Positions 54,808-62,869 of a stretch of DNA of 64,000 nucleotides are shown piece by piece; position 1 is the stretch's first letter; the number at the start of each line of letters is the position of its first letter. The notes beneath the pieces are model-generated. The model did no database searches. It was not told the DNA's origin and was given only the letters and a program-made list of their open reading frames with translations. Origin of the DNA: Parapedobacter koreensis. Its GTDB lineage: Bacteria > Bacteroidota > Bacteroidia > Sphingobacteriales > Sphingobacteriaceae. Both the position numbers and the translations under genes were made by a program. Where the stretch lies: NCBI RefSeq assembly GCF_900109365.1, contig NZ_FNZR01000005.1, positions 1-64,000 of the forward strand, read 5' to 3'.

Positions 54808-55941
54808 TTATTTTATTTCTGCCTTTAAGGGTGATGCTTGCCGTTCTTTAAACACCTTCACATAGTCAAACCACGCGTTGGCCGATGTGATGCGACCAGC
54901 CTTATTCCACGTCCCTCCATTGAAATACGTAATGGGCTGGCCATCCGATGCGGTCAGTACGGCAATATACTGTGTGGGAAGAGCCTCGTAGCTTTCAAAA
55001 CCGCCCTCTGCCAACACCACGCCTACACCGGTGATGCCATAGTCACCCTGCTCAGGTTCCCAGTAGCCCAAGATTCCGCGATCTTGCTCGTTAAGAATCT
55101 CCCCTTCCACTGCCCGGCGTGCTACGCCAATAGCTGCGGGCAGCGTGCCGCCGCCTTCGATGGAATATGTCACTTCCACCTTATTCAATTGCGAGCCAGC
55201 ATCCAGGCTGTATACTTTACTTACCGACACCGTTTTTCCGTTCACTTGCCAAGGTTCATAGCCCAGCTTGAAAGTCGTGCGTAGCGGGCCGTTATCGAGG
55301 ATTTCGTAGGTACGATAATGTTTGCCGTAGTCGATACTGCCGTTGACATATGGCGCTATATCACCCGCACCCAACGTCTGCCCCACCGAGTAATAATCCA
55401 TCCCTTCGCCATGGTCGGTATGGTAGTCCCCGTGGGCATACCACTTGTCTATCACCAGGTCGGTCGTCCGTTTAGACCACAAATCCAGTCCCTGTGCATC
55501 GTCCGGTCTTCCTTCCAAAGCCTTGCCATACATGCGAAAGGCCACCACGTCGTTCTCCCAAGCAAAGTCATCATACCGCTCTGGCACGTAGCGGGCATAC
55601 GCCTTCGGCTGCAATGCCACCGGCGCTTCGGCTTCAACGGCGAGTGACAGCTCACCCGAAGCAGGAACGGATACCTGCAAAAGTACCTGTTGAGGCGTGT
55701 CCGCACCCTGGGTCTCCAATTGGTAAGCGACCTCCTCGCCCGTCGCCACGTCTATCACCCGGAATACACTATCCACGCTGAAGGCAGTTACAAATTCGCC
55801 GTAAGGTATACTTACCAGTTCCTCCCGTTCTTGGTTCAACGGATTGCTGATGACTATCGTATGCTCCCGGTTGGCCCCACATGCGGCCGCTAATAGCCCG
55901 GCAAAAAAGAAGCAGCCCAGACCATTCATCTTATTTCTCAT
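54808..55941 (-). CDS. DUF4861-family lipoprotein
   Basis: A 377-residue lipoprotein: signal peptide with lipobox LAAAC (Cys about 21), then a beta-rich DUF4861 domain with IVISNPLNQEREELVSIPY early on and the conserved DHGEGMDYYSVGQTLGAGDIAPY (about 176-198). The His and Asp residues around HGDYHTDHGEGMDYY could form an active site, but no activity is known to me. Such genes often accompany uronate and pectin genes. Standing between kduI and kduD, it probably acts on unsaturated uronides before entry to the cell. Start at 55941 or at the next ATG (55929). Confidence 0.82.
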   Translation of the reverse strand: MRNKMNGLGCFFFAGLLAAACGANREHTIVISNPLNQEREELVSIPYGEFVTAFSVDSVFRVIDVATGEEVAYQLETQGADTPQQVLLQVSVPASGELSLAVEAEAPVALQPKAYARYVPERYDDFAWENDVVAFRMYGKALEGRPDDAQGLDLWSKRTTDLVIDKWYAHGDYHTDHGEGMDYYSVGQTLGAGDIAPYVNGSIDYGKHYRTYEILDNGPLRTTFKLGYEPWQVNGKTVSVSKVYSLDAGSQLNKVEVTYSIEGGGTLPAAIGVARRAVEGEILNEQDRGILGYWEPEQGDYGITGVGVVLAEGGFESYEALPTQYIAVLTASDGQPITYFNGGTWNKAGRITSANAWFDYVKVFKERQASPLKAEIK

Positions 55942-55962
55942 TATTTTCAGGTTTTATTGCAT

Positions 55963-56805
55963 TTATTTCAAATCGGTAATCGCACGCTTATCCATGTCGT
56001 CATAGTCGAGGTTTTCACCCGCCATTCCCCAAATGAAGGTATAACTACTTGTTCCCGCCCCGGCATGGACAGACCATGGTGGAGAGATTACTGCCTGTTC
56101 ATTATGCATCCAGATGTGGCGTGTTTCCTCCGGTTGGCCCATGAAATGGCTTACGGCTTGGCCTTCGGGTATTTCAAAGTAAAAGTAAACTTCCATCCGA
56201 CGGTCGTGCGTATGCGCCGGCATCGTATTCCATACACTTCCCACTTTCAGTTCCGTCATCCCCATCTGCAATTGGCAGGTTTCGATGACACTATTGACCA
56301 GCAATTTATTGATGATCCGGTGGTTCGCCGTTTCTAAGCTCCCCAGTTCCACGATTTCAGCCTCTGCCTTGGTCACTTTCTTGGTAGGATATGCATGGTG
56401 CGCAGGAGCGGAATTGAGGTAGAATTTTGCCGGGGCTGCCGCATCATTACTGGAAAATACCACCTTCTCGTTGCCCTTACCTACATATAGGGCTTCCTTG
56501 AAACCCAACTCATATCCCTCACCGTCGACGGTTACCATTCCCGCCCCACCCACATTGATGATGCCCAACTCGCGCCGTTCGAGGAAATAAGGAGCTCTCA
56601 ATGCATCGATAGTTTCCAGTTGGAGTGGTTTATTCACCGGCTTCGCTCCGCCAGCAATATAGCGGTCATAATGGGTGTATACCAATTGGATTGCATCGTC
56701 GGCAAAAACCGTTTCAATTAAAAAGTTCGCCCGCAGCGCCGCCGTATCCAGCGTCTTGGTTTCAGCAGGCCCTATCGCATAGCGCGATTTATAATGTACG
56801 CTCAT
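55963..56805 (-). CDS. kduI: 5-keto-4-deoxyuronate isomerase
   Basis: A 280-residue cupin-fold metalloenzyme that isomerises 5-keto-4-deoxyuronate to 2,5-diketo-3-deoxygluconate. The KduI signature is seen: [14 protein letters not shown] (about 74-87), [12 protein letters not shown] (about 107-118), [21 protein letters not shown] with the metal-binding His/Glu set (about 190-210) and [11 protein letters not shown] near 240. Length is normal. First gene of the operon, with the operator-like palindrome about 70 nt upstream of its start. Confidence 0.95.
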   Translation of the reverse strand: MSVHYKSRYAIGPAETKTLDTAALRANFLIETVFADDAIQLVYTHYDRYIAGGAKPVNKPLQLETIDALRAPYFLERRELGIINVGGAGMVTVDGEGYELGFKEALYVGKGNEKVVFSSNDAAAPAKFYLNSAPAHHAYPTKKVTKAEAEIVELGSLETANHRIINKLLVNSVIETCQLQMGMTELKVGSVWNTMPAHTHDRRMEVYFYFEIPEGQAVSHFMGQPEETRHIWMHNEQAVISPPWSVHAGAGTSSYTFIWGMAGENLDYDDMDKRAITDLK

Positions 56806-56874
56806 CGTTTTTATTTTATCAGTTCAACACCATAATTGGAATTTGTGCTAAGTTAAACACATTATCACAACTAT

Positions 56875-56886
56875 GCAAACGTTTAC
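56875..56886. promoter_or_regulatory. LacI-type operator upstream of kduI
   Basis: GCAAACGTTTAC is palindromic except at one end position and closely fits LacI/PurR/CcpA-type operators with a central CG. It is about 70 nt upstream of the kduI ATG; a weak -7-like TAGTTGTG (minus strand, 56866-56873) lies directly beside it. A LacI-family repressor of uronate genes, encoded elsewhere, probably binds here. Confidence 0.5.
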
Positions 56887-57002
56887 GCTATTGCCCGACA
56901 ATATGCTAAAATGGGCCTCATCAAGGACGGCGTCAATGCTGCAGGCAGCCATTCGCAGCTATGAAAGGAACAAATTTAGTTCAGTTAAGCCGCGTTAAGC
57001 CA

Positions 57003-57084
57003 ATAAAAAAAGTCCCGAAACGGGGAGAATCGGGACTTCTTAACTAACCAATTATAAACCTAAATTATGAAAAGACAAATCTTA
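57003..57084 (-). ncRNA. candidate small RNA, about 80 nt
   Basis: On the minus strand a perfect -7 box (TATCTTTG, 57090-57097) is followed about 45 nt later by an intrinsic terminator: a 9-bp stem (57030-57038 with 57010-57018), an 11-nt loop and a U-rich tail. No reading frame of note lies between. The predicted RNA has an unstructured A/U-rich 5' half and the stem-loop at its 3' end, the usual build of a trans-acting small RNA. No neighbouring gene is placed to use it as a leader. The start is estimated from promoter spacing. Confidence 0.6.
57010..57038 (-). terminator. intrinsic terminator of the candidate small RNA
   Basis: 9-bp G+C-containing stem with an 11-nt loop; on the minus strand it is followed by TTTTTATTG. 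It is poorly suited as a terminator on the plus strand, where only CTTAAC follows. Confidence 0.7.
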
Positions 57085-57089
57085 TGCTG

Positions 57090-57097
57090 CAAAGATA
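57090..57097 (-). promoter_or_regulatory. -7 box TATCTTTG of the candidate small RNA
   Basis: Perfect TAnnTTTG match; a T-run (57115-57120) stands about 20 nt upstream as a weak -33 element. Confidence 0.5.
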
Positions 57098-57247
57098 CGA
57101 AGCGCCGCATTCATAAAAAACAGTTAATATGTTAAGAATTGTTAAACTAATTAACTACGCCAGTGTGTCGGGGTTCATCGTTTCCAGTGCTTTTGCGTCT
57201 ATGGTTTCAGCGCCCGCTTTATGTCCAGTATTGTAAATTGATTTTTA

Positions 57248-57255
57248 TATTTTTG
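57248..57255 (+). promoter_or_regulatory. -7 box TATTTTTG of the AraC gene
   Basis: Perfect TAnnTTTG match with 4 nt to the ATG at 57260, which implies a leaderless transcript if this start is right. Confidence 0.5.
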
Positions 57256-57259
57256 CACG

Positions 57260-58165
57260 ATGGCACCAGTGACCAGCCTACAAACGTTCTATCAGCAGTT
57301 GCACCGCGAGACCGAGCAACTGTCTCCCGGTGCGGGGCACTTCAACCTGTTTCGGGTAGAGGATCTCGAATTGCCCAACAGCAAGCCTGTCAGCTACAGC
57401 CGACGTGATTTCTTCAAGATTAGCTTGGTTACGGGCGATAGCAAAATTCATTACGCCGACCGAACCGTGGATACCCATGGCACAGTGCTGGTATTTACTA
57501 ATCCCATGATTCCCTTTTTCTGGGAGCGGATCAGCAAAAGGCAAACCGGTTTTGTCTGCGTGTTTACCGAAGCTTTCTTTGCGCGTTACGGGCAGATCAA
57601 AGATTTCCCCGCCTTCCAAGGCCCCGCTACGGGTATCGTCCAGTTGGCTGACGACCAGACCGGCCATTTCCAGGAATTCTTCGAACGAATGTACGCCGAG
57701 CTCCATGGCGATTACATTTTCAAGTACGACCTGCTGCGCAACCAGCTGCTGGAGCTGGTGCATGAAGCGCAGAAGCTGCAACCTATTTCGGGCCAACTTG
57801 TCAGCGCCGCCAATGCAGCCGAACGCATCGCCGGCCTGTTTGCTGAGCTGCTCGAACGTCAGTTTCCCATTGAGATGACCAGCCAAGTGCTGCGATTGCG
57901 ATCGGCCAAGGACTATGCCCAGCAGTTGCATGTGCACGTCAATCACCTCAACAAAGCCCTTAAGACCATCACTGGCCATACCACCATGCAATTAATCGCC
58001 GAGCGCATGATGCAGGAAGCCCGTATATTGCTCAAAAGTACCGACTGGACCATCGGCGAGATTAGCCGCTCCCTTGGCTTCGAGGAGCCCAATCACTTTT
58101 CCGCATTTTTTAAAAGCAAGTCCGGTCAAAGCCCCAATCATTTCCGTCAGACACAGAAAGATTGA
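57260..58165 (+). CDS. AraC-family transcriptional regulator
   Basis: A 301-residue cytoplasmic regulator: an N-terminal cupin-like ligand domain (about 1-165) and a C-terminal AraC double helix-turn-helix (about 195-298; ending WTIGEISRSLGFEEPNHFSAFFKSKSGQSPNHFRQTQ). This type of gene is often paired with a short-chain dehydrogenase in Bacteroidota, and the next gene, 79 nt downstream, is one, so it probably controls that gene. The ligand is unknown. Confidence 0.92.
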   Translation: MAPVTSLQTFYQQLHRETEQLSPGAGHFNLFRVEDLELPNSKPVSYSRRDFFKISLVTGDSKIHYADRTVDTHGTVLVFTNPMIPFFWERISKRQTGFVCVFTEAFFARYGQIKDFPAFQGPATGIVQLADDQTGHFQEFFERMYAELHGDYIFKYDLLRNQLLELVHEAQKLQPISGQLVSAANAAERIAGLFAELLERQFPIEMTSQVLRLRSAKDYAQQLHVHVNHLNKALKTITGHTTMQLIAERMMQEARILLKSTDWTIGEISRSLGFEEPNHFSAFFKSKSGQSPNHFRQTQKD

Positions 58166-58244
58166 TTTTTATAGCTATTGCTTTCTTTTTTGTAGCGCTG
58201 TTTCTTGGCCTGCAACGCACCTTTGCATAAAAAAACAATTCATA

Positions 58245-59144
58245 ATGTGGACAACAAAAGACATGCCCGACCAAACGGGCAAAACAGCCATCGTCACCGG
58301 TGCCAACGCCGGTATTGGCTACGAGACCGCCAAAGCACTCTATGAAGCAGGCGCACAGGTCATCATGGCTTGCCGTGATACTGAAAAGGGCAACCAAGCA
58401 GCAGCATCCATCCGCACACCGGACGGCAAGGGCACGTTGGACGTCATGGCGCTCAACCTAGGAGACCTGCGCGCGGTAGCAACATTCGCAGGCCAGTTCA
58501 TTGCTGCCCACGAGCGGCTGGACATCCTCATCAACAACGCCGGGGTGATGATACCACCATTAGGAAAAACGTCCGAGGGCTTTGAACAGCAGTTCGGCGT
58601 CAATTTTATCGGGCACTTTGCACTTACAGGCAGCCTTTATCCATTACTGCGATCTACTCCTGCTTCCCGTATTGTGACAGTCAGCAGCATGGCTTACCTG
58701 CATGGCACCATCGACTTTGACAATCTGAAAGCGGAGAAAGGGTATAACCCGATGCGCGAATACGCACAAAGCAAGCTGGCAGACATCCTATTTACGCTGG
58801 AGTTGCACCGACGGATCAGCGCGAAAGGAGACGATGTCCTGTCTATCGCTGCACAACCCGGAGCCAACAAGACCGAGCTTTCCCGGCACATGACTCCGGA
58901 AGAATATGATGCCGCCGTCGCCCGTTTCGGTGAGCTGATGGAGCCGTGGCAGGGCGCGCTGCCCTCGCTCTATGCCGCTACCTCGGCGGATGTCAAGGGC
59001 GGGGCATTATACGGCCCTCACGAACCCGGTGGATACCGTGGTTACCCTGCGATGGATACACTTGCTCCGCATGCATTGGACGAACAGATTGCGGCCAAGC
59101 TCTATGCTTTTGCCGAAGCGGTCACCGGTGTCCGCCTGCCATAA
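58245..59144 (+). CDS. short-chain dehydrogenase/reductase (retinol-dehydrogenase-like)
   Basis: A 299-residue cytoplasmic oxidoreductase: cofactor motif TGANAGIGYETAKAL (about 18-32), NNAGVM (about 98), the catalytic Ser in TVSSMAYLHG (about 145) and Tyr/Lys in YAQSKLAD (about 174-181). The pattern resembles retinol-dehydrogenase-type SDRs that prefer NADPH. The frame is open from 58074, inside the AraC gene, but the ATG at 58245 gives the normal start. Substrate unknown; it may detoxify aldehydes or ketones under control of the AraC protein. Confidence 0.9.
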   Translation: MWTTKDMPDQTGKTAIVTGANAGIGYETAKALYEAGAQVIMACRDTEKGNQAAASIRTPDGKGTLDVMALNLGDLRAVATFAGQFIAAHERLDILINNAGVMIPPLGKTSEGFEQQFGVNFIGHFALTGSLYPLLRSTPASRIVTVSSMAYLHGTIDFDNLKAEKGYNPMREYAQSKLADILFTLELHRRISAKGDDVLSIAAQPGANKTELSRHMTPEEYDAAVARFGELMEPWQGALPSLYAATSADVKGGALYGPHEPGGYRGYPAMDTLAPHALDEQIAAKLYAFAEAVTGVRLP

Positions 59145-59314
59145 ACGGACACTATAGCATACGACGGCGAGGTCATCCTATTGGATTTCCGCTACGACGT
59201 ACTCAATGGATGATTGCTTTCGGGGGATTAGCATCCGTTTCATTGAGGCACTTTAGTCTTTTGCTACAAACTCGGCGCGCGTTTTGCGGAAGGCAACGGA
59301 TAGCTTGAATAAAC

Positions 59315-59779
59315 ATGGACAACCGGTATCATACCATCAAAACTTCCCTGTTGGCTGCTTGCCAGCAATATGTAGACCAACGCATCGCCAATGCCCAGCA
59401 GGCCATCGAGTCTGCAAGCGATGCCGCTACTGATGACACCAAAAGCAGTGCAGGCGACAAGTTTGAAACTACACGCGAAATGATGCAACAGGAAATTGAC
59501 AGGCATCAGCAGTTATTATTAGATGCACAGCGGATGGAACAGGTGTTGGCCACGCTGGATATACAACCTCAGGCAGGTCCCGCAAAGTTGGGTAGTCTCA
59601 TAGAAACCAGCCGTGGGACATTTTTTCTTGCCATCAGCGCGGGTCGGCTTGAGGTAGACGGCAGCACTTACATGGTCGTATCCACGGCTTCCCCTATCGG
59701 TCAGCGGTTGGCCGGCCTGGAAGCGGGCAGCCGTTTCACATTCAACAACATGGAATATGTCATCAAGCAAGTCGCCTGA
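59315..59779 (+). CDS. GreA/GreB C-terminal-like protein
   Basis: A 154-residue soluble protein. The N-terminal half is helical with many Gln, Ala and Glu residues (coiled-coil-like, about 15-85); the C-terminal half (about 88-154) resembles the FKBP-like C-terminal domain of Gre factors (AKLGSLIETSRGTFFLAISAG, VVSTASPIGQRLAGLEAGSRFTFNN). This suggests binding to RNA polymerase, but the acidic tip of true GreA is not clearly present, so transcript cleavage is uncertain. Relatives in Bacteroidota are sometimes misnamed 3-oxoacyl-ACP synthase. It is followed 22 nt later by an SRPBCC gene. Confidence 0.75.
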   Translation: MDNRYHTIKTSLLAACQQYVDQRIANAQQAIESASDAATDDTKSSAGDKFETTREMMQQEIDRHQQLLLDAQRMEQVLATLDIQPQAGPAKLGSLIETSRGTFFLAISAGRLEVDGSTYMVVSTASPIGQRLAGLEAGSRFTFNNMEYVIKQVA

Positions 59780-59801
59780 CGGCCTACGCTACCCACATCA
59801 C

Positions 59802-60257
59802 ATGACAACTTCTTTTTCAACGGCGATCACCATTGATACAACCAAGGCCAAAGTGTGGACCTCGCTGACCGATCCCGAAACAATGGCCACATGGCTCGGT
59901 GAACCCGAGATGCAAATCGACGTGCAAACGGATTGGCAAGTTGGTTGTCCTATCTTTATCCGCGGCTTCCATCACATTCCATTTGAGAATAAAGGTGTTG
60001 TGTTGCACTACGACGCAGAGGTGAGATTAGCTTATTCCCACCTCAGCTCCATCTCCCGCCTTGCGGACGAGCCCACGAGCTATTCAATCCTTGAATTTAG
60101 CTTAGCACCCAGCGGCAACCAAACGCTACTGACGCTTACGATATCAAATTTCCCCACGGAAACCATCCGCAAGCATCTGGAATTTTACTGGCGAACGACC
60201 ATGCTACAAATCAAACAGATTGCAGAGACCGCCGACAACCGAAAAGACCCATCTTAG
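59802..60257 (+). CDS. SRPBCC/AHSA1-domain protein
   Basis: A 151-residue soluble protein with the helix-grip START-like fold: ITIDTTKAKVWTSLTDPETMATWLGEPEM at the start and EFYWRTTMLQIKQI in the C-terminal helix are typical of AHSA1-like proteins. These bind hydrophobic small molecules or protein partners; no specific function can be assigned. The frame is open from 59757 but overlaps the GreA-like gene, so the ATG at 59802 is used. It converges with the S9 peptidase gene. Confidence 0.82.
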   Translation: MTTSFSTAITIDTTKAKVWTSLTDPETMATWLGEPEMQIDVQTDWQVGCPIFIRGFHHIPFENKGVVLHYDAEVRLAYSHLSSISRLADEPTSYSILEFSLAPSGNQTLLTLTISNFPTETIRKHLEFYWRTTMLQIKQIAETADNRKDPS

Positions 60258-60290
60258 GCTTTCCACGATGGCGACAACGATCAAGTCCTG

Positions 60291-62693
60291 CTATTTTTCC
60301 TTATTCTTCACATAGTTTTCCAGCCATTGGTCTTGCTCCCAAAAGGTGTGCAGCACACCTTCGCGGCTCCGGTAGCCATGAAATTCCTTGGGCAGCAACA
60401 CCAAACGTACGACACCGCCATGGCCTTTGATTGCGGCATATAACCGTTCGCTCTGGATGGGAAAGGTACCGGAGTTTTCATCATCCATACCATGGGTCAT
60501 CAATAGTGGAGCTTTAATTTGCGACGCATAGGTAAAAGGAGACATCGCATCATATACGTCTTTGGCCTGCCAATACGTGCGCGCTTCGCCCTGGAAGCCG
60601 AAGGGCGTCAGCGTACGATTGTAAGCACCGCTACGCGCTATGCCTGCCGCAAACAAGTCAGTATGGGCAAGCAAGTTGGCCGTCATAAATGCCCCATAGG
60701 AGTGTCCACCTACAGCGATTCTATTCCTATCGGCTACCCCCATATCCACCACATAATCGATCAATGCACGTGCATTATCCTCAATCTGTTGGATGAAAGT
60801 ATCGTTCGGCTCATTGTCGCCTTCGCCAACGATAGGCATGTCTGCCTGATCCAGCACCGCATAGCCGCGCGTCACCCAGTATACAGGTGAGCGGAACGCC
60901 AGCACCGGATAGCGGTGTGCAGAACCTTTTACCTGGCCAGCGGCCTCCTTGGTTTTAAACTCACGCGGATACGCCCATATCAATACCGGCAGTGGTGCAT
61001 CACCTTTTTTGAAGTCGGCAGGCAAATATAACGTGGCACTAAGCGTCAAACCATCTTTACGCGGGTATGACAGCAGTTGCTTCTGTACGGATTTCAAGCT
61101 GGGGTACGGATCTGGAAAATTGGTCAATTGGCTTTCCTTTTTGCCTTTCAGCGTTACCGCAAAAAGGTTTGGCGACGCGGTAGAAGACTCGCGGGTAAAG
61201 TACACTACATCATCATTGTTGAAGAAGGCAGGCTCTTCATAGTAACCTCGCTGCGATTTGAACAATGTGTCCACCTTTCCATCATCCAGTTTCCATTTCA
61301 ATACAAATGGCCGGTCGCCTTCCGGCGAAGCACCCAAGCCCTTTGTAAAGACACTTCCTGTTTTATCAGCCAATAACAATCCTTTCGAGCCAATGATAAA
61401 ATCACCCGGATCCGTATACGTATCTTCCGATTTGCGGGTAGACAAGGTTTTCACCACCTTAGCCGAGGCAGGATCTATCAATGTCAGTTTGGTGCTTCTG
61501 TCCTTTCGCCAGTTTTCGCTGACAATGGCCCAATCCTCACCCCAGTATACACTTCTAATCCGGTAATTGGCCGCATAGATTTTTTTCTTTGCCCCCATAT
61601 CAAACGGTTCGCCCACCGCAAACAGTTCATCCCGAAACGCAGCCTCCTGATCCGGGTTGCCCTGGTCCGGCGCTTCCAGCCAAGTCACTGTCGCGTCCAC
61701 GTTCTTTTGCCATGCGAAGTTTCTGGGGCCAGCTATCACCGCATCAAAGCTCGGTGGCAGGTTATCTGCCAAGGGCGTTGTATACAGTGCTTTCACCGGC
61801 GTGCCGTCTGCCGACCAGATTGATACGGCTGTCGGGAAGCTGGAAATCGGCACAACGTATGAATACGGACGTACCACCTTTTCCACCAGGAGGTATTTCC
61901 CATTTGGCGAAAATGACACACGTTCGAAAATACCGGGGTCACCGATGTTCCTTGTCGTGCCATCCAGCCCCACTTCCACCAATTGTGCGGAGAGGTAATA
62001 TTCCATCAATTCCTCATCATAGGCGTTGGCAAGCAGGTTTTGGTACGTGCGTGCAGGTGCTATGCCACCGAGATTTTCCTGCACTACCGGCCCTTCGGGT
62101 ACCGCCGGTGCCGGGGGCACCGGGCCACGCTGCTGAATCACCTGACGCACGAGCAGGGCATCGCCGCCTTTTGCCCACTGGAATGACTCGCCATAGGTAT
62201 CATTTACCCCGCTCAACATTTTCCTTGCCGAGCGCTGGCCGAAATCGGCCACCCACAATTCCGTATCGTGGAGGGATTTGTTTAAAAAGGCAATGCCATT
62301 TCCCTTGGGCGACCATTTTACGTCAGCTATCTGTACCCCTTCGGGCAATCCAGCCAAGCTAAACTCCTCACCCGTTGTTAAATCTCGTACGGTTGCCGAT
62401 TGGTAAGTATCGGCCACTTCAGCCACCCATGTGTTGGTGATCGGGTTGATGCGCAAGCCCGCAATGCCCAGTATCGGCTGCGCGACCTGTTCGATCGACT
62501 CATAGCCAGGAGGGTGCAAGATCATTAACCAATGGCCATCCGTACTGAAAAGGTATGCAGCGGGGCGCGGGGCGTCTACCAAATCCACAATGCTTTGCGG
62601 AGGCAATTGGTATTTCAAGTTCTGCTGGGCAAATGCGCCCTGCGCCAAGGAAAGTAGCAATAGCCACAGGCAAGATGCGCCCGATCGGCGCAT
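60291..62693 (-). CDS. S9-family prolyl-oligopeptidase-like peptidase
   Basis: An 800-residue exported protein: signal peptide (MRRSGASCLWLLLLSLAQGAFAQ), an N-terminal beta-propeller (about 30-500) and a C-terminal alpha/beta-hydrolase domain. The catalytic triad is visible: Ser in GGHSYGAFMTA, Asp in HGMDDENSGTFP and His in PKEFHGY. It belongs to the S9 group that releases acyl, di- or tripeptides. The frame is open to 62735, but the ATG at 62693 leads directly into the signal peptide. It lies 176 nt downstream of the alkaline phosphatase gene on the same strand. Confidence 0.9.
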   Translation of the reverse strand: MRRSGASCLWLLLLSLAQGAFAQQNLKYQLPPQSIVDLVDAPRPAAYLFSTDGHWLMILHPPGYESIEQVAQPILGIAGLRINPITNTWVAEVADTYQSATVRDLTTGEEFSLAGLPEGVQIADVKWSPKGNGIAFLNKSLHDTELWVADFGQRSARKMLSGVNDTYGESFQWAKGGDALLVRQVIQQRGPVPPAPAVPEGPVVQENLGGIAPARTYQNLLANAYDEELMEYYLSAQLVEVGLDGTTRNIGDPGIFERVSFSPNGKYLLVEKVVRPYSYVVPISSFPTAVSIWSADGTPVKALYTTPLADNLPPSFDAVIAGPRNFAWQKNVDATVTWLEAPDQGNPDQEAAFRDELFAVGEPFDMGAKKKIYAANYRIRSVYWGEDWAIVSENWRKDRSTKLTLIDPASAKVVKTLSTRKSEDTYTDPGDFIIGSKGLLLADKTGSVFTKGLGASPEGDRPFVLKWKLDDGKVDTLFKSQRGYYEEPAFFNNDDVVYFTRESSTASPNLFAVTLKGKKESQLTNFPDPYPSLKSVQKQLLSYPRKDGLTLSATLYLPADFKKGDAPLPVLIWAYPREFKTKEAAGQVKGSAHRYPVLAFRSPVYWVTRGYAVLDQADMPIVGEGDNEPNDTFIQQIEDNARALIDYVVDMGVADRNRIAVGGHSYGAFMTANLLAHTDLFAAGIARSGAYNRTLTPFGFQGEARTYWQAKDVYDAMSPFTYASQIKAPLLMTHGMDDENSGTFPIQSERLYAAIKGHGGVVRLVLLPKEFHGYRSREGVLHTFWEQDQWLENYVKNKEK

Positions 62694-62869
62694 TTTAAGT
62701 GTATAAATACGTATAAAATCCCTTTGCATCTCCATTAAATTTGCTCGCTTAGATTTGTTTTGTCCAAACGTAGGGATTTATAGGCATTTATGGGCCAAAA
62801 CTGCATCAAATAACAAAAATTTTATACTTTTTCTAGCCCGTGGCTATTGGCATCGCGATGTTCAACGCA

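Larger units (their letters stand above)
54030..56805 (-). other. uronate operon kduI-DUF4861-kduD
   Basis: Three genes on the minus strand with gaps of 21 and 7 nt. KduI and KduD turn 4-deoxy-5-keto-uronate from pectin or glycosaminoglycan lyase products into 2-keto-3-deoxygluconate; the DUF4861 lipoprotein is outside the cytoplasm. KdgK and KdgA and any lyases are not in the window. A LacI-type operator lies upstream. Confidence 0.85.
56806..57259. other. 454-bp intergenic region between kduI and an AraC regulator gene
   Basis: Besides the operator at 56875-56886, the probable small RNA at 57003-57084 and the AraC promoter at 57248-57255, which are listed separately, I see no protein gene. 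A 22-codon frame on the plus strand (57067-57135) overlaps the small RNA and looks accidental. The stretch 56900-57000 holds nothing I can name. Confidence 0.6.

Noticed and set aside
57067-57135. 22-codon plus-strand frame starting MKRQILCC
   Set aside because: It lies across the promoter of the candidate small RNA on the other strand, has no promoter of its own in view and unlikely composition for a protein.
61589-62362. 257-codon plus-strand frame inside the S9 peptidase gene
   Set aside because: Antisense to a complete peptidase with signal peptide and catalytic triad; Pro/Arg-rich translation without domain.
62834-62846. 5-bp hairpin TAGCC/GGCTA after the alkaline phosphatase gene
   Set aside because: The stem is too short and there is no U-rich tail in the right place.
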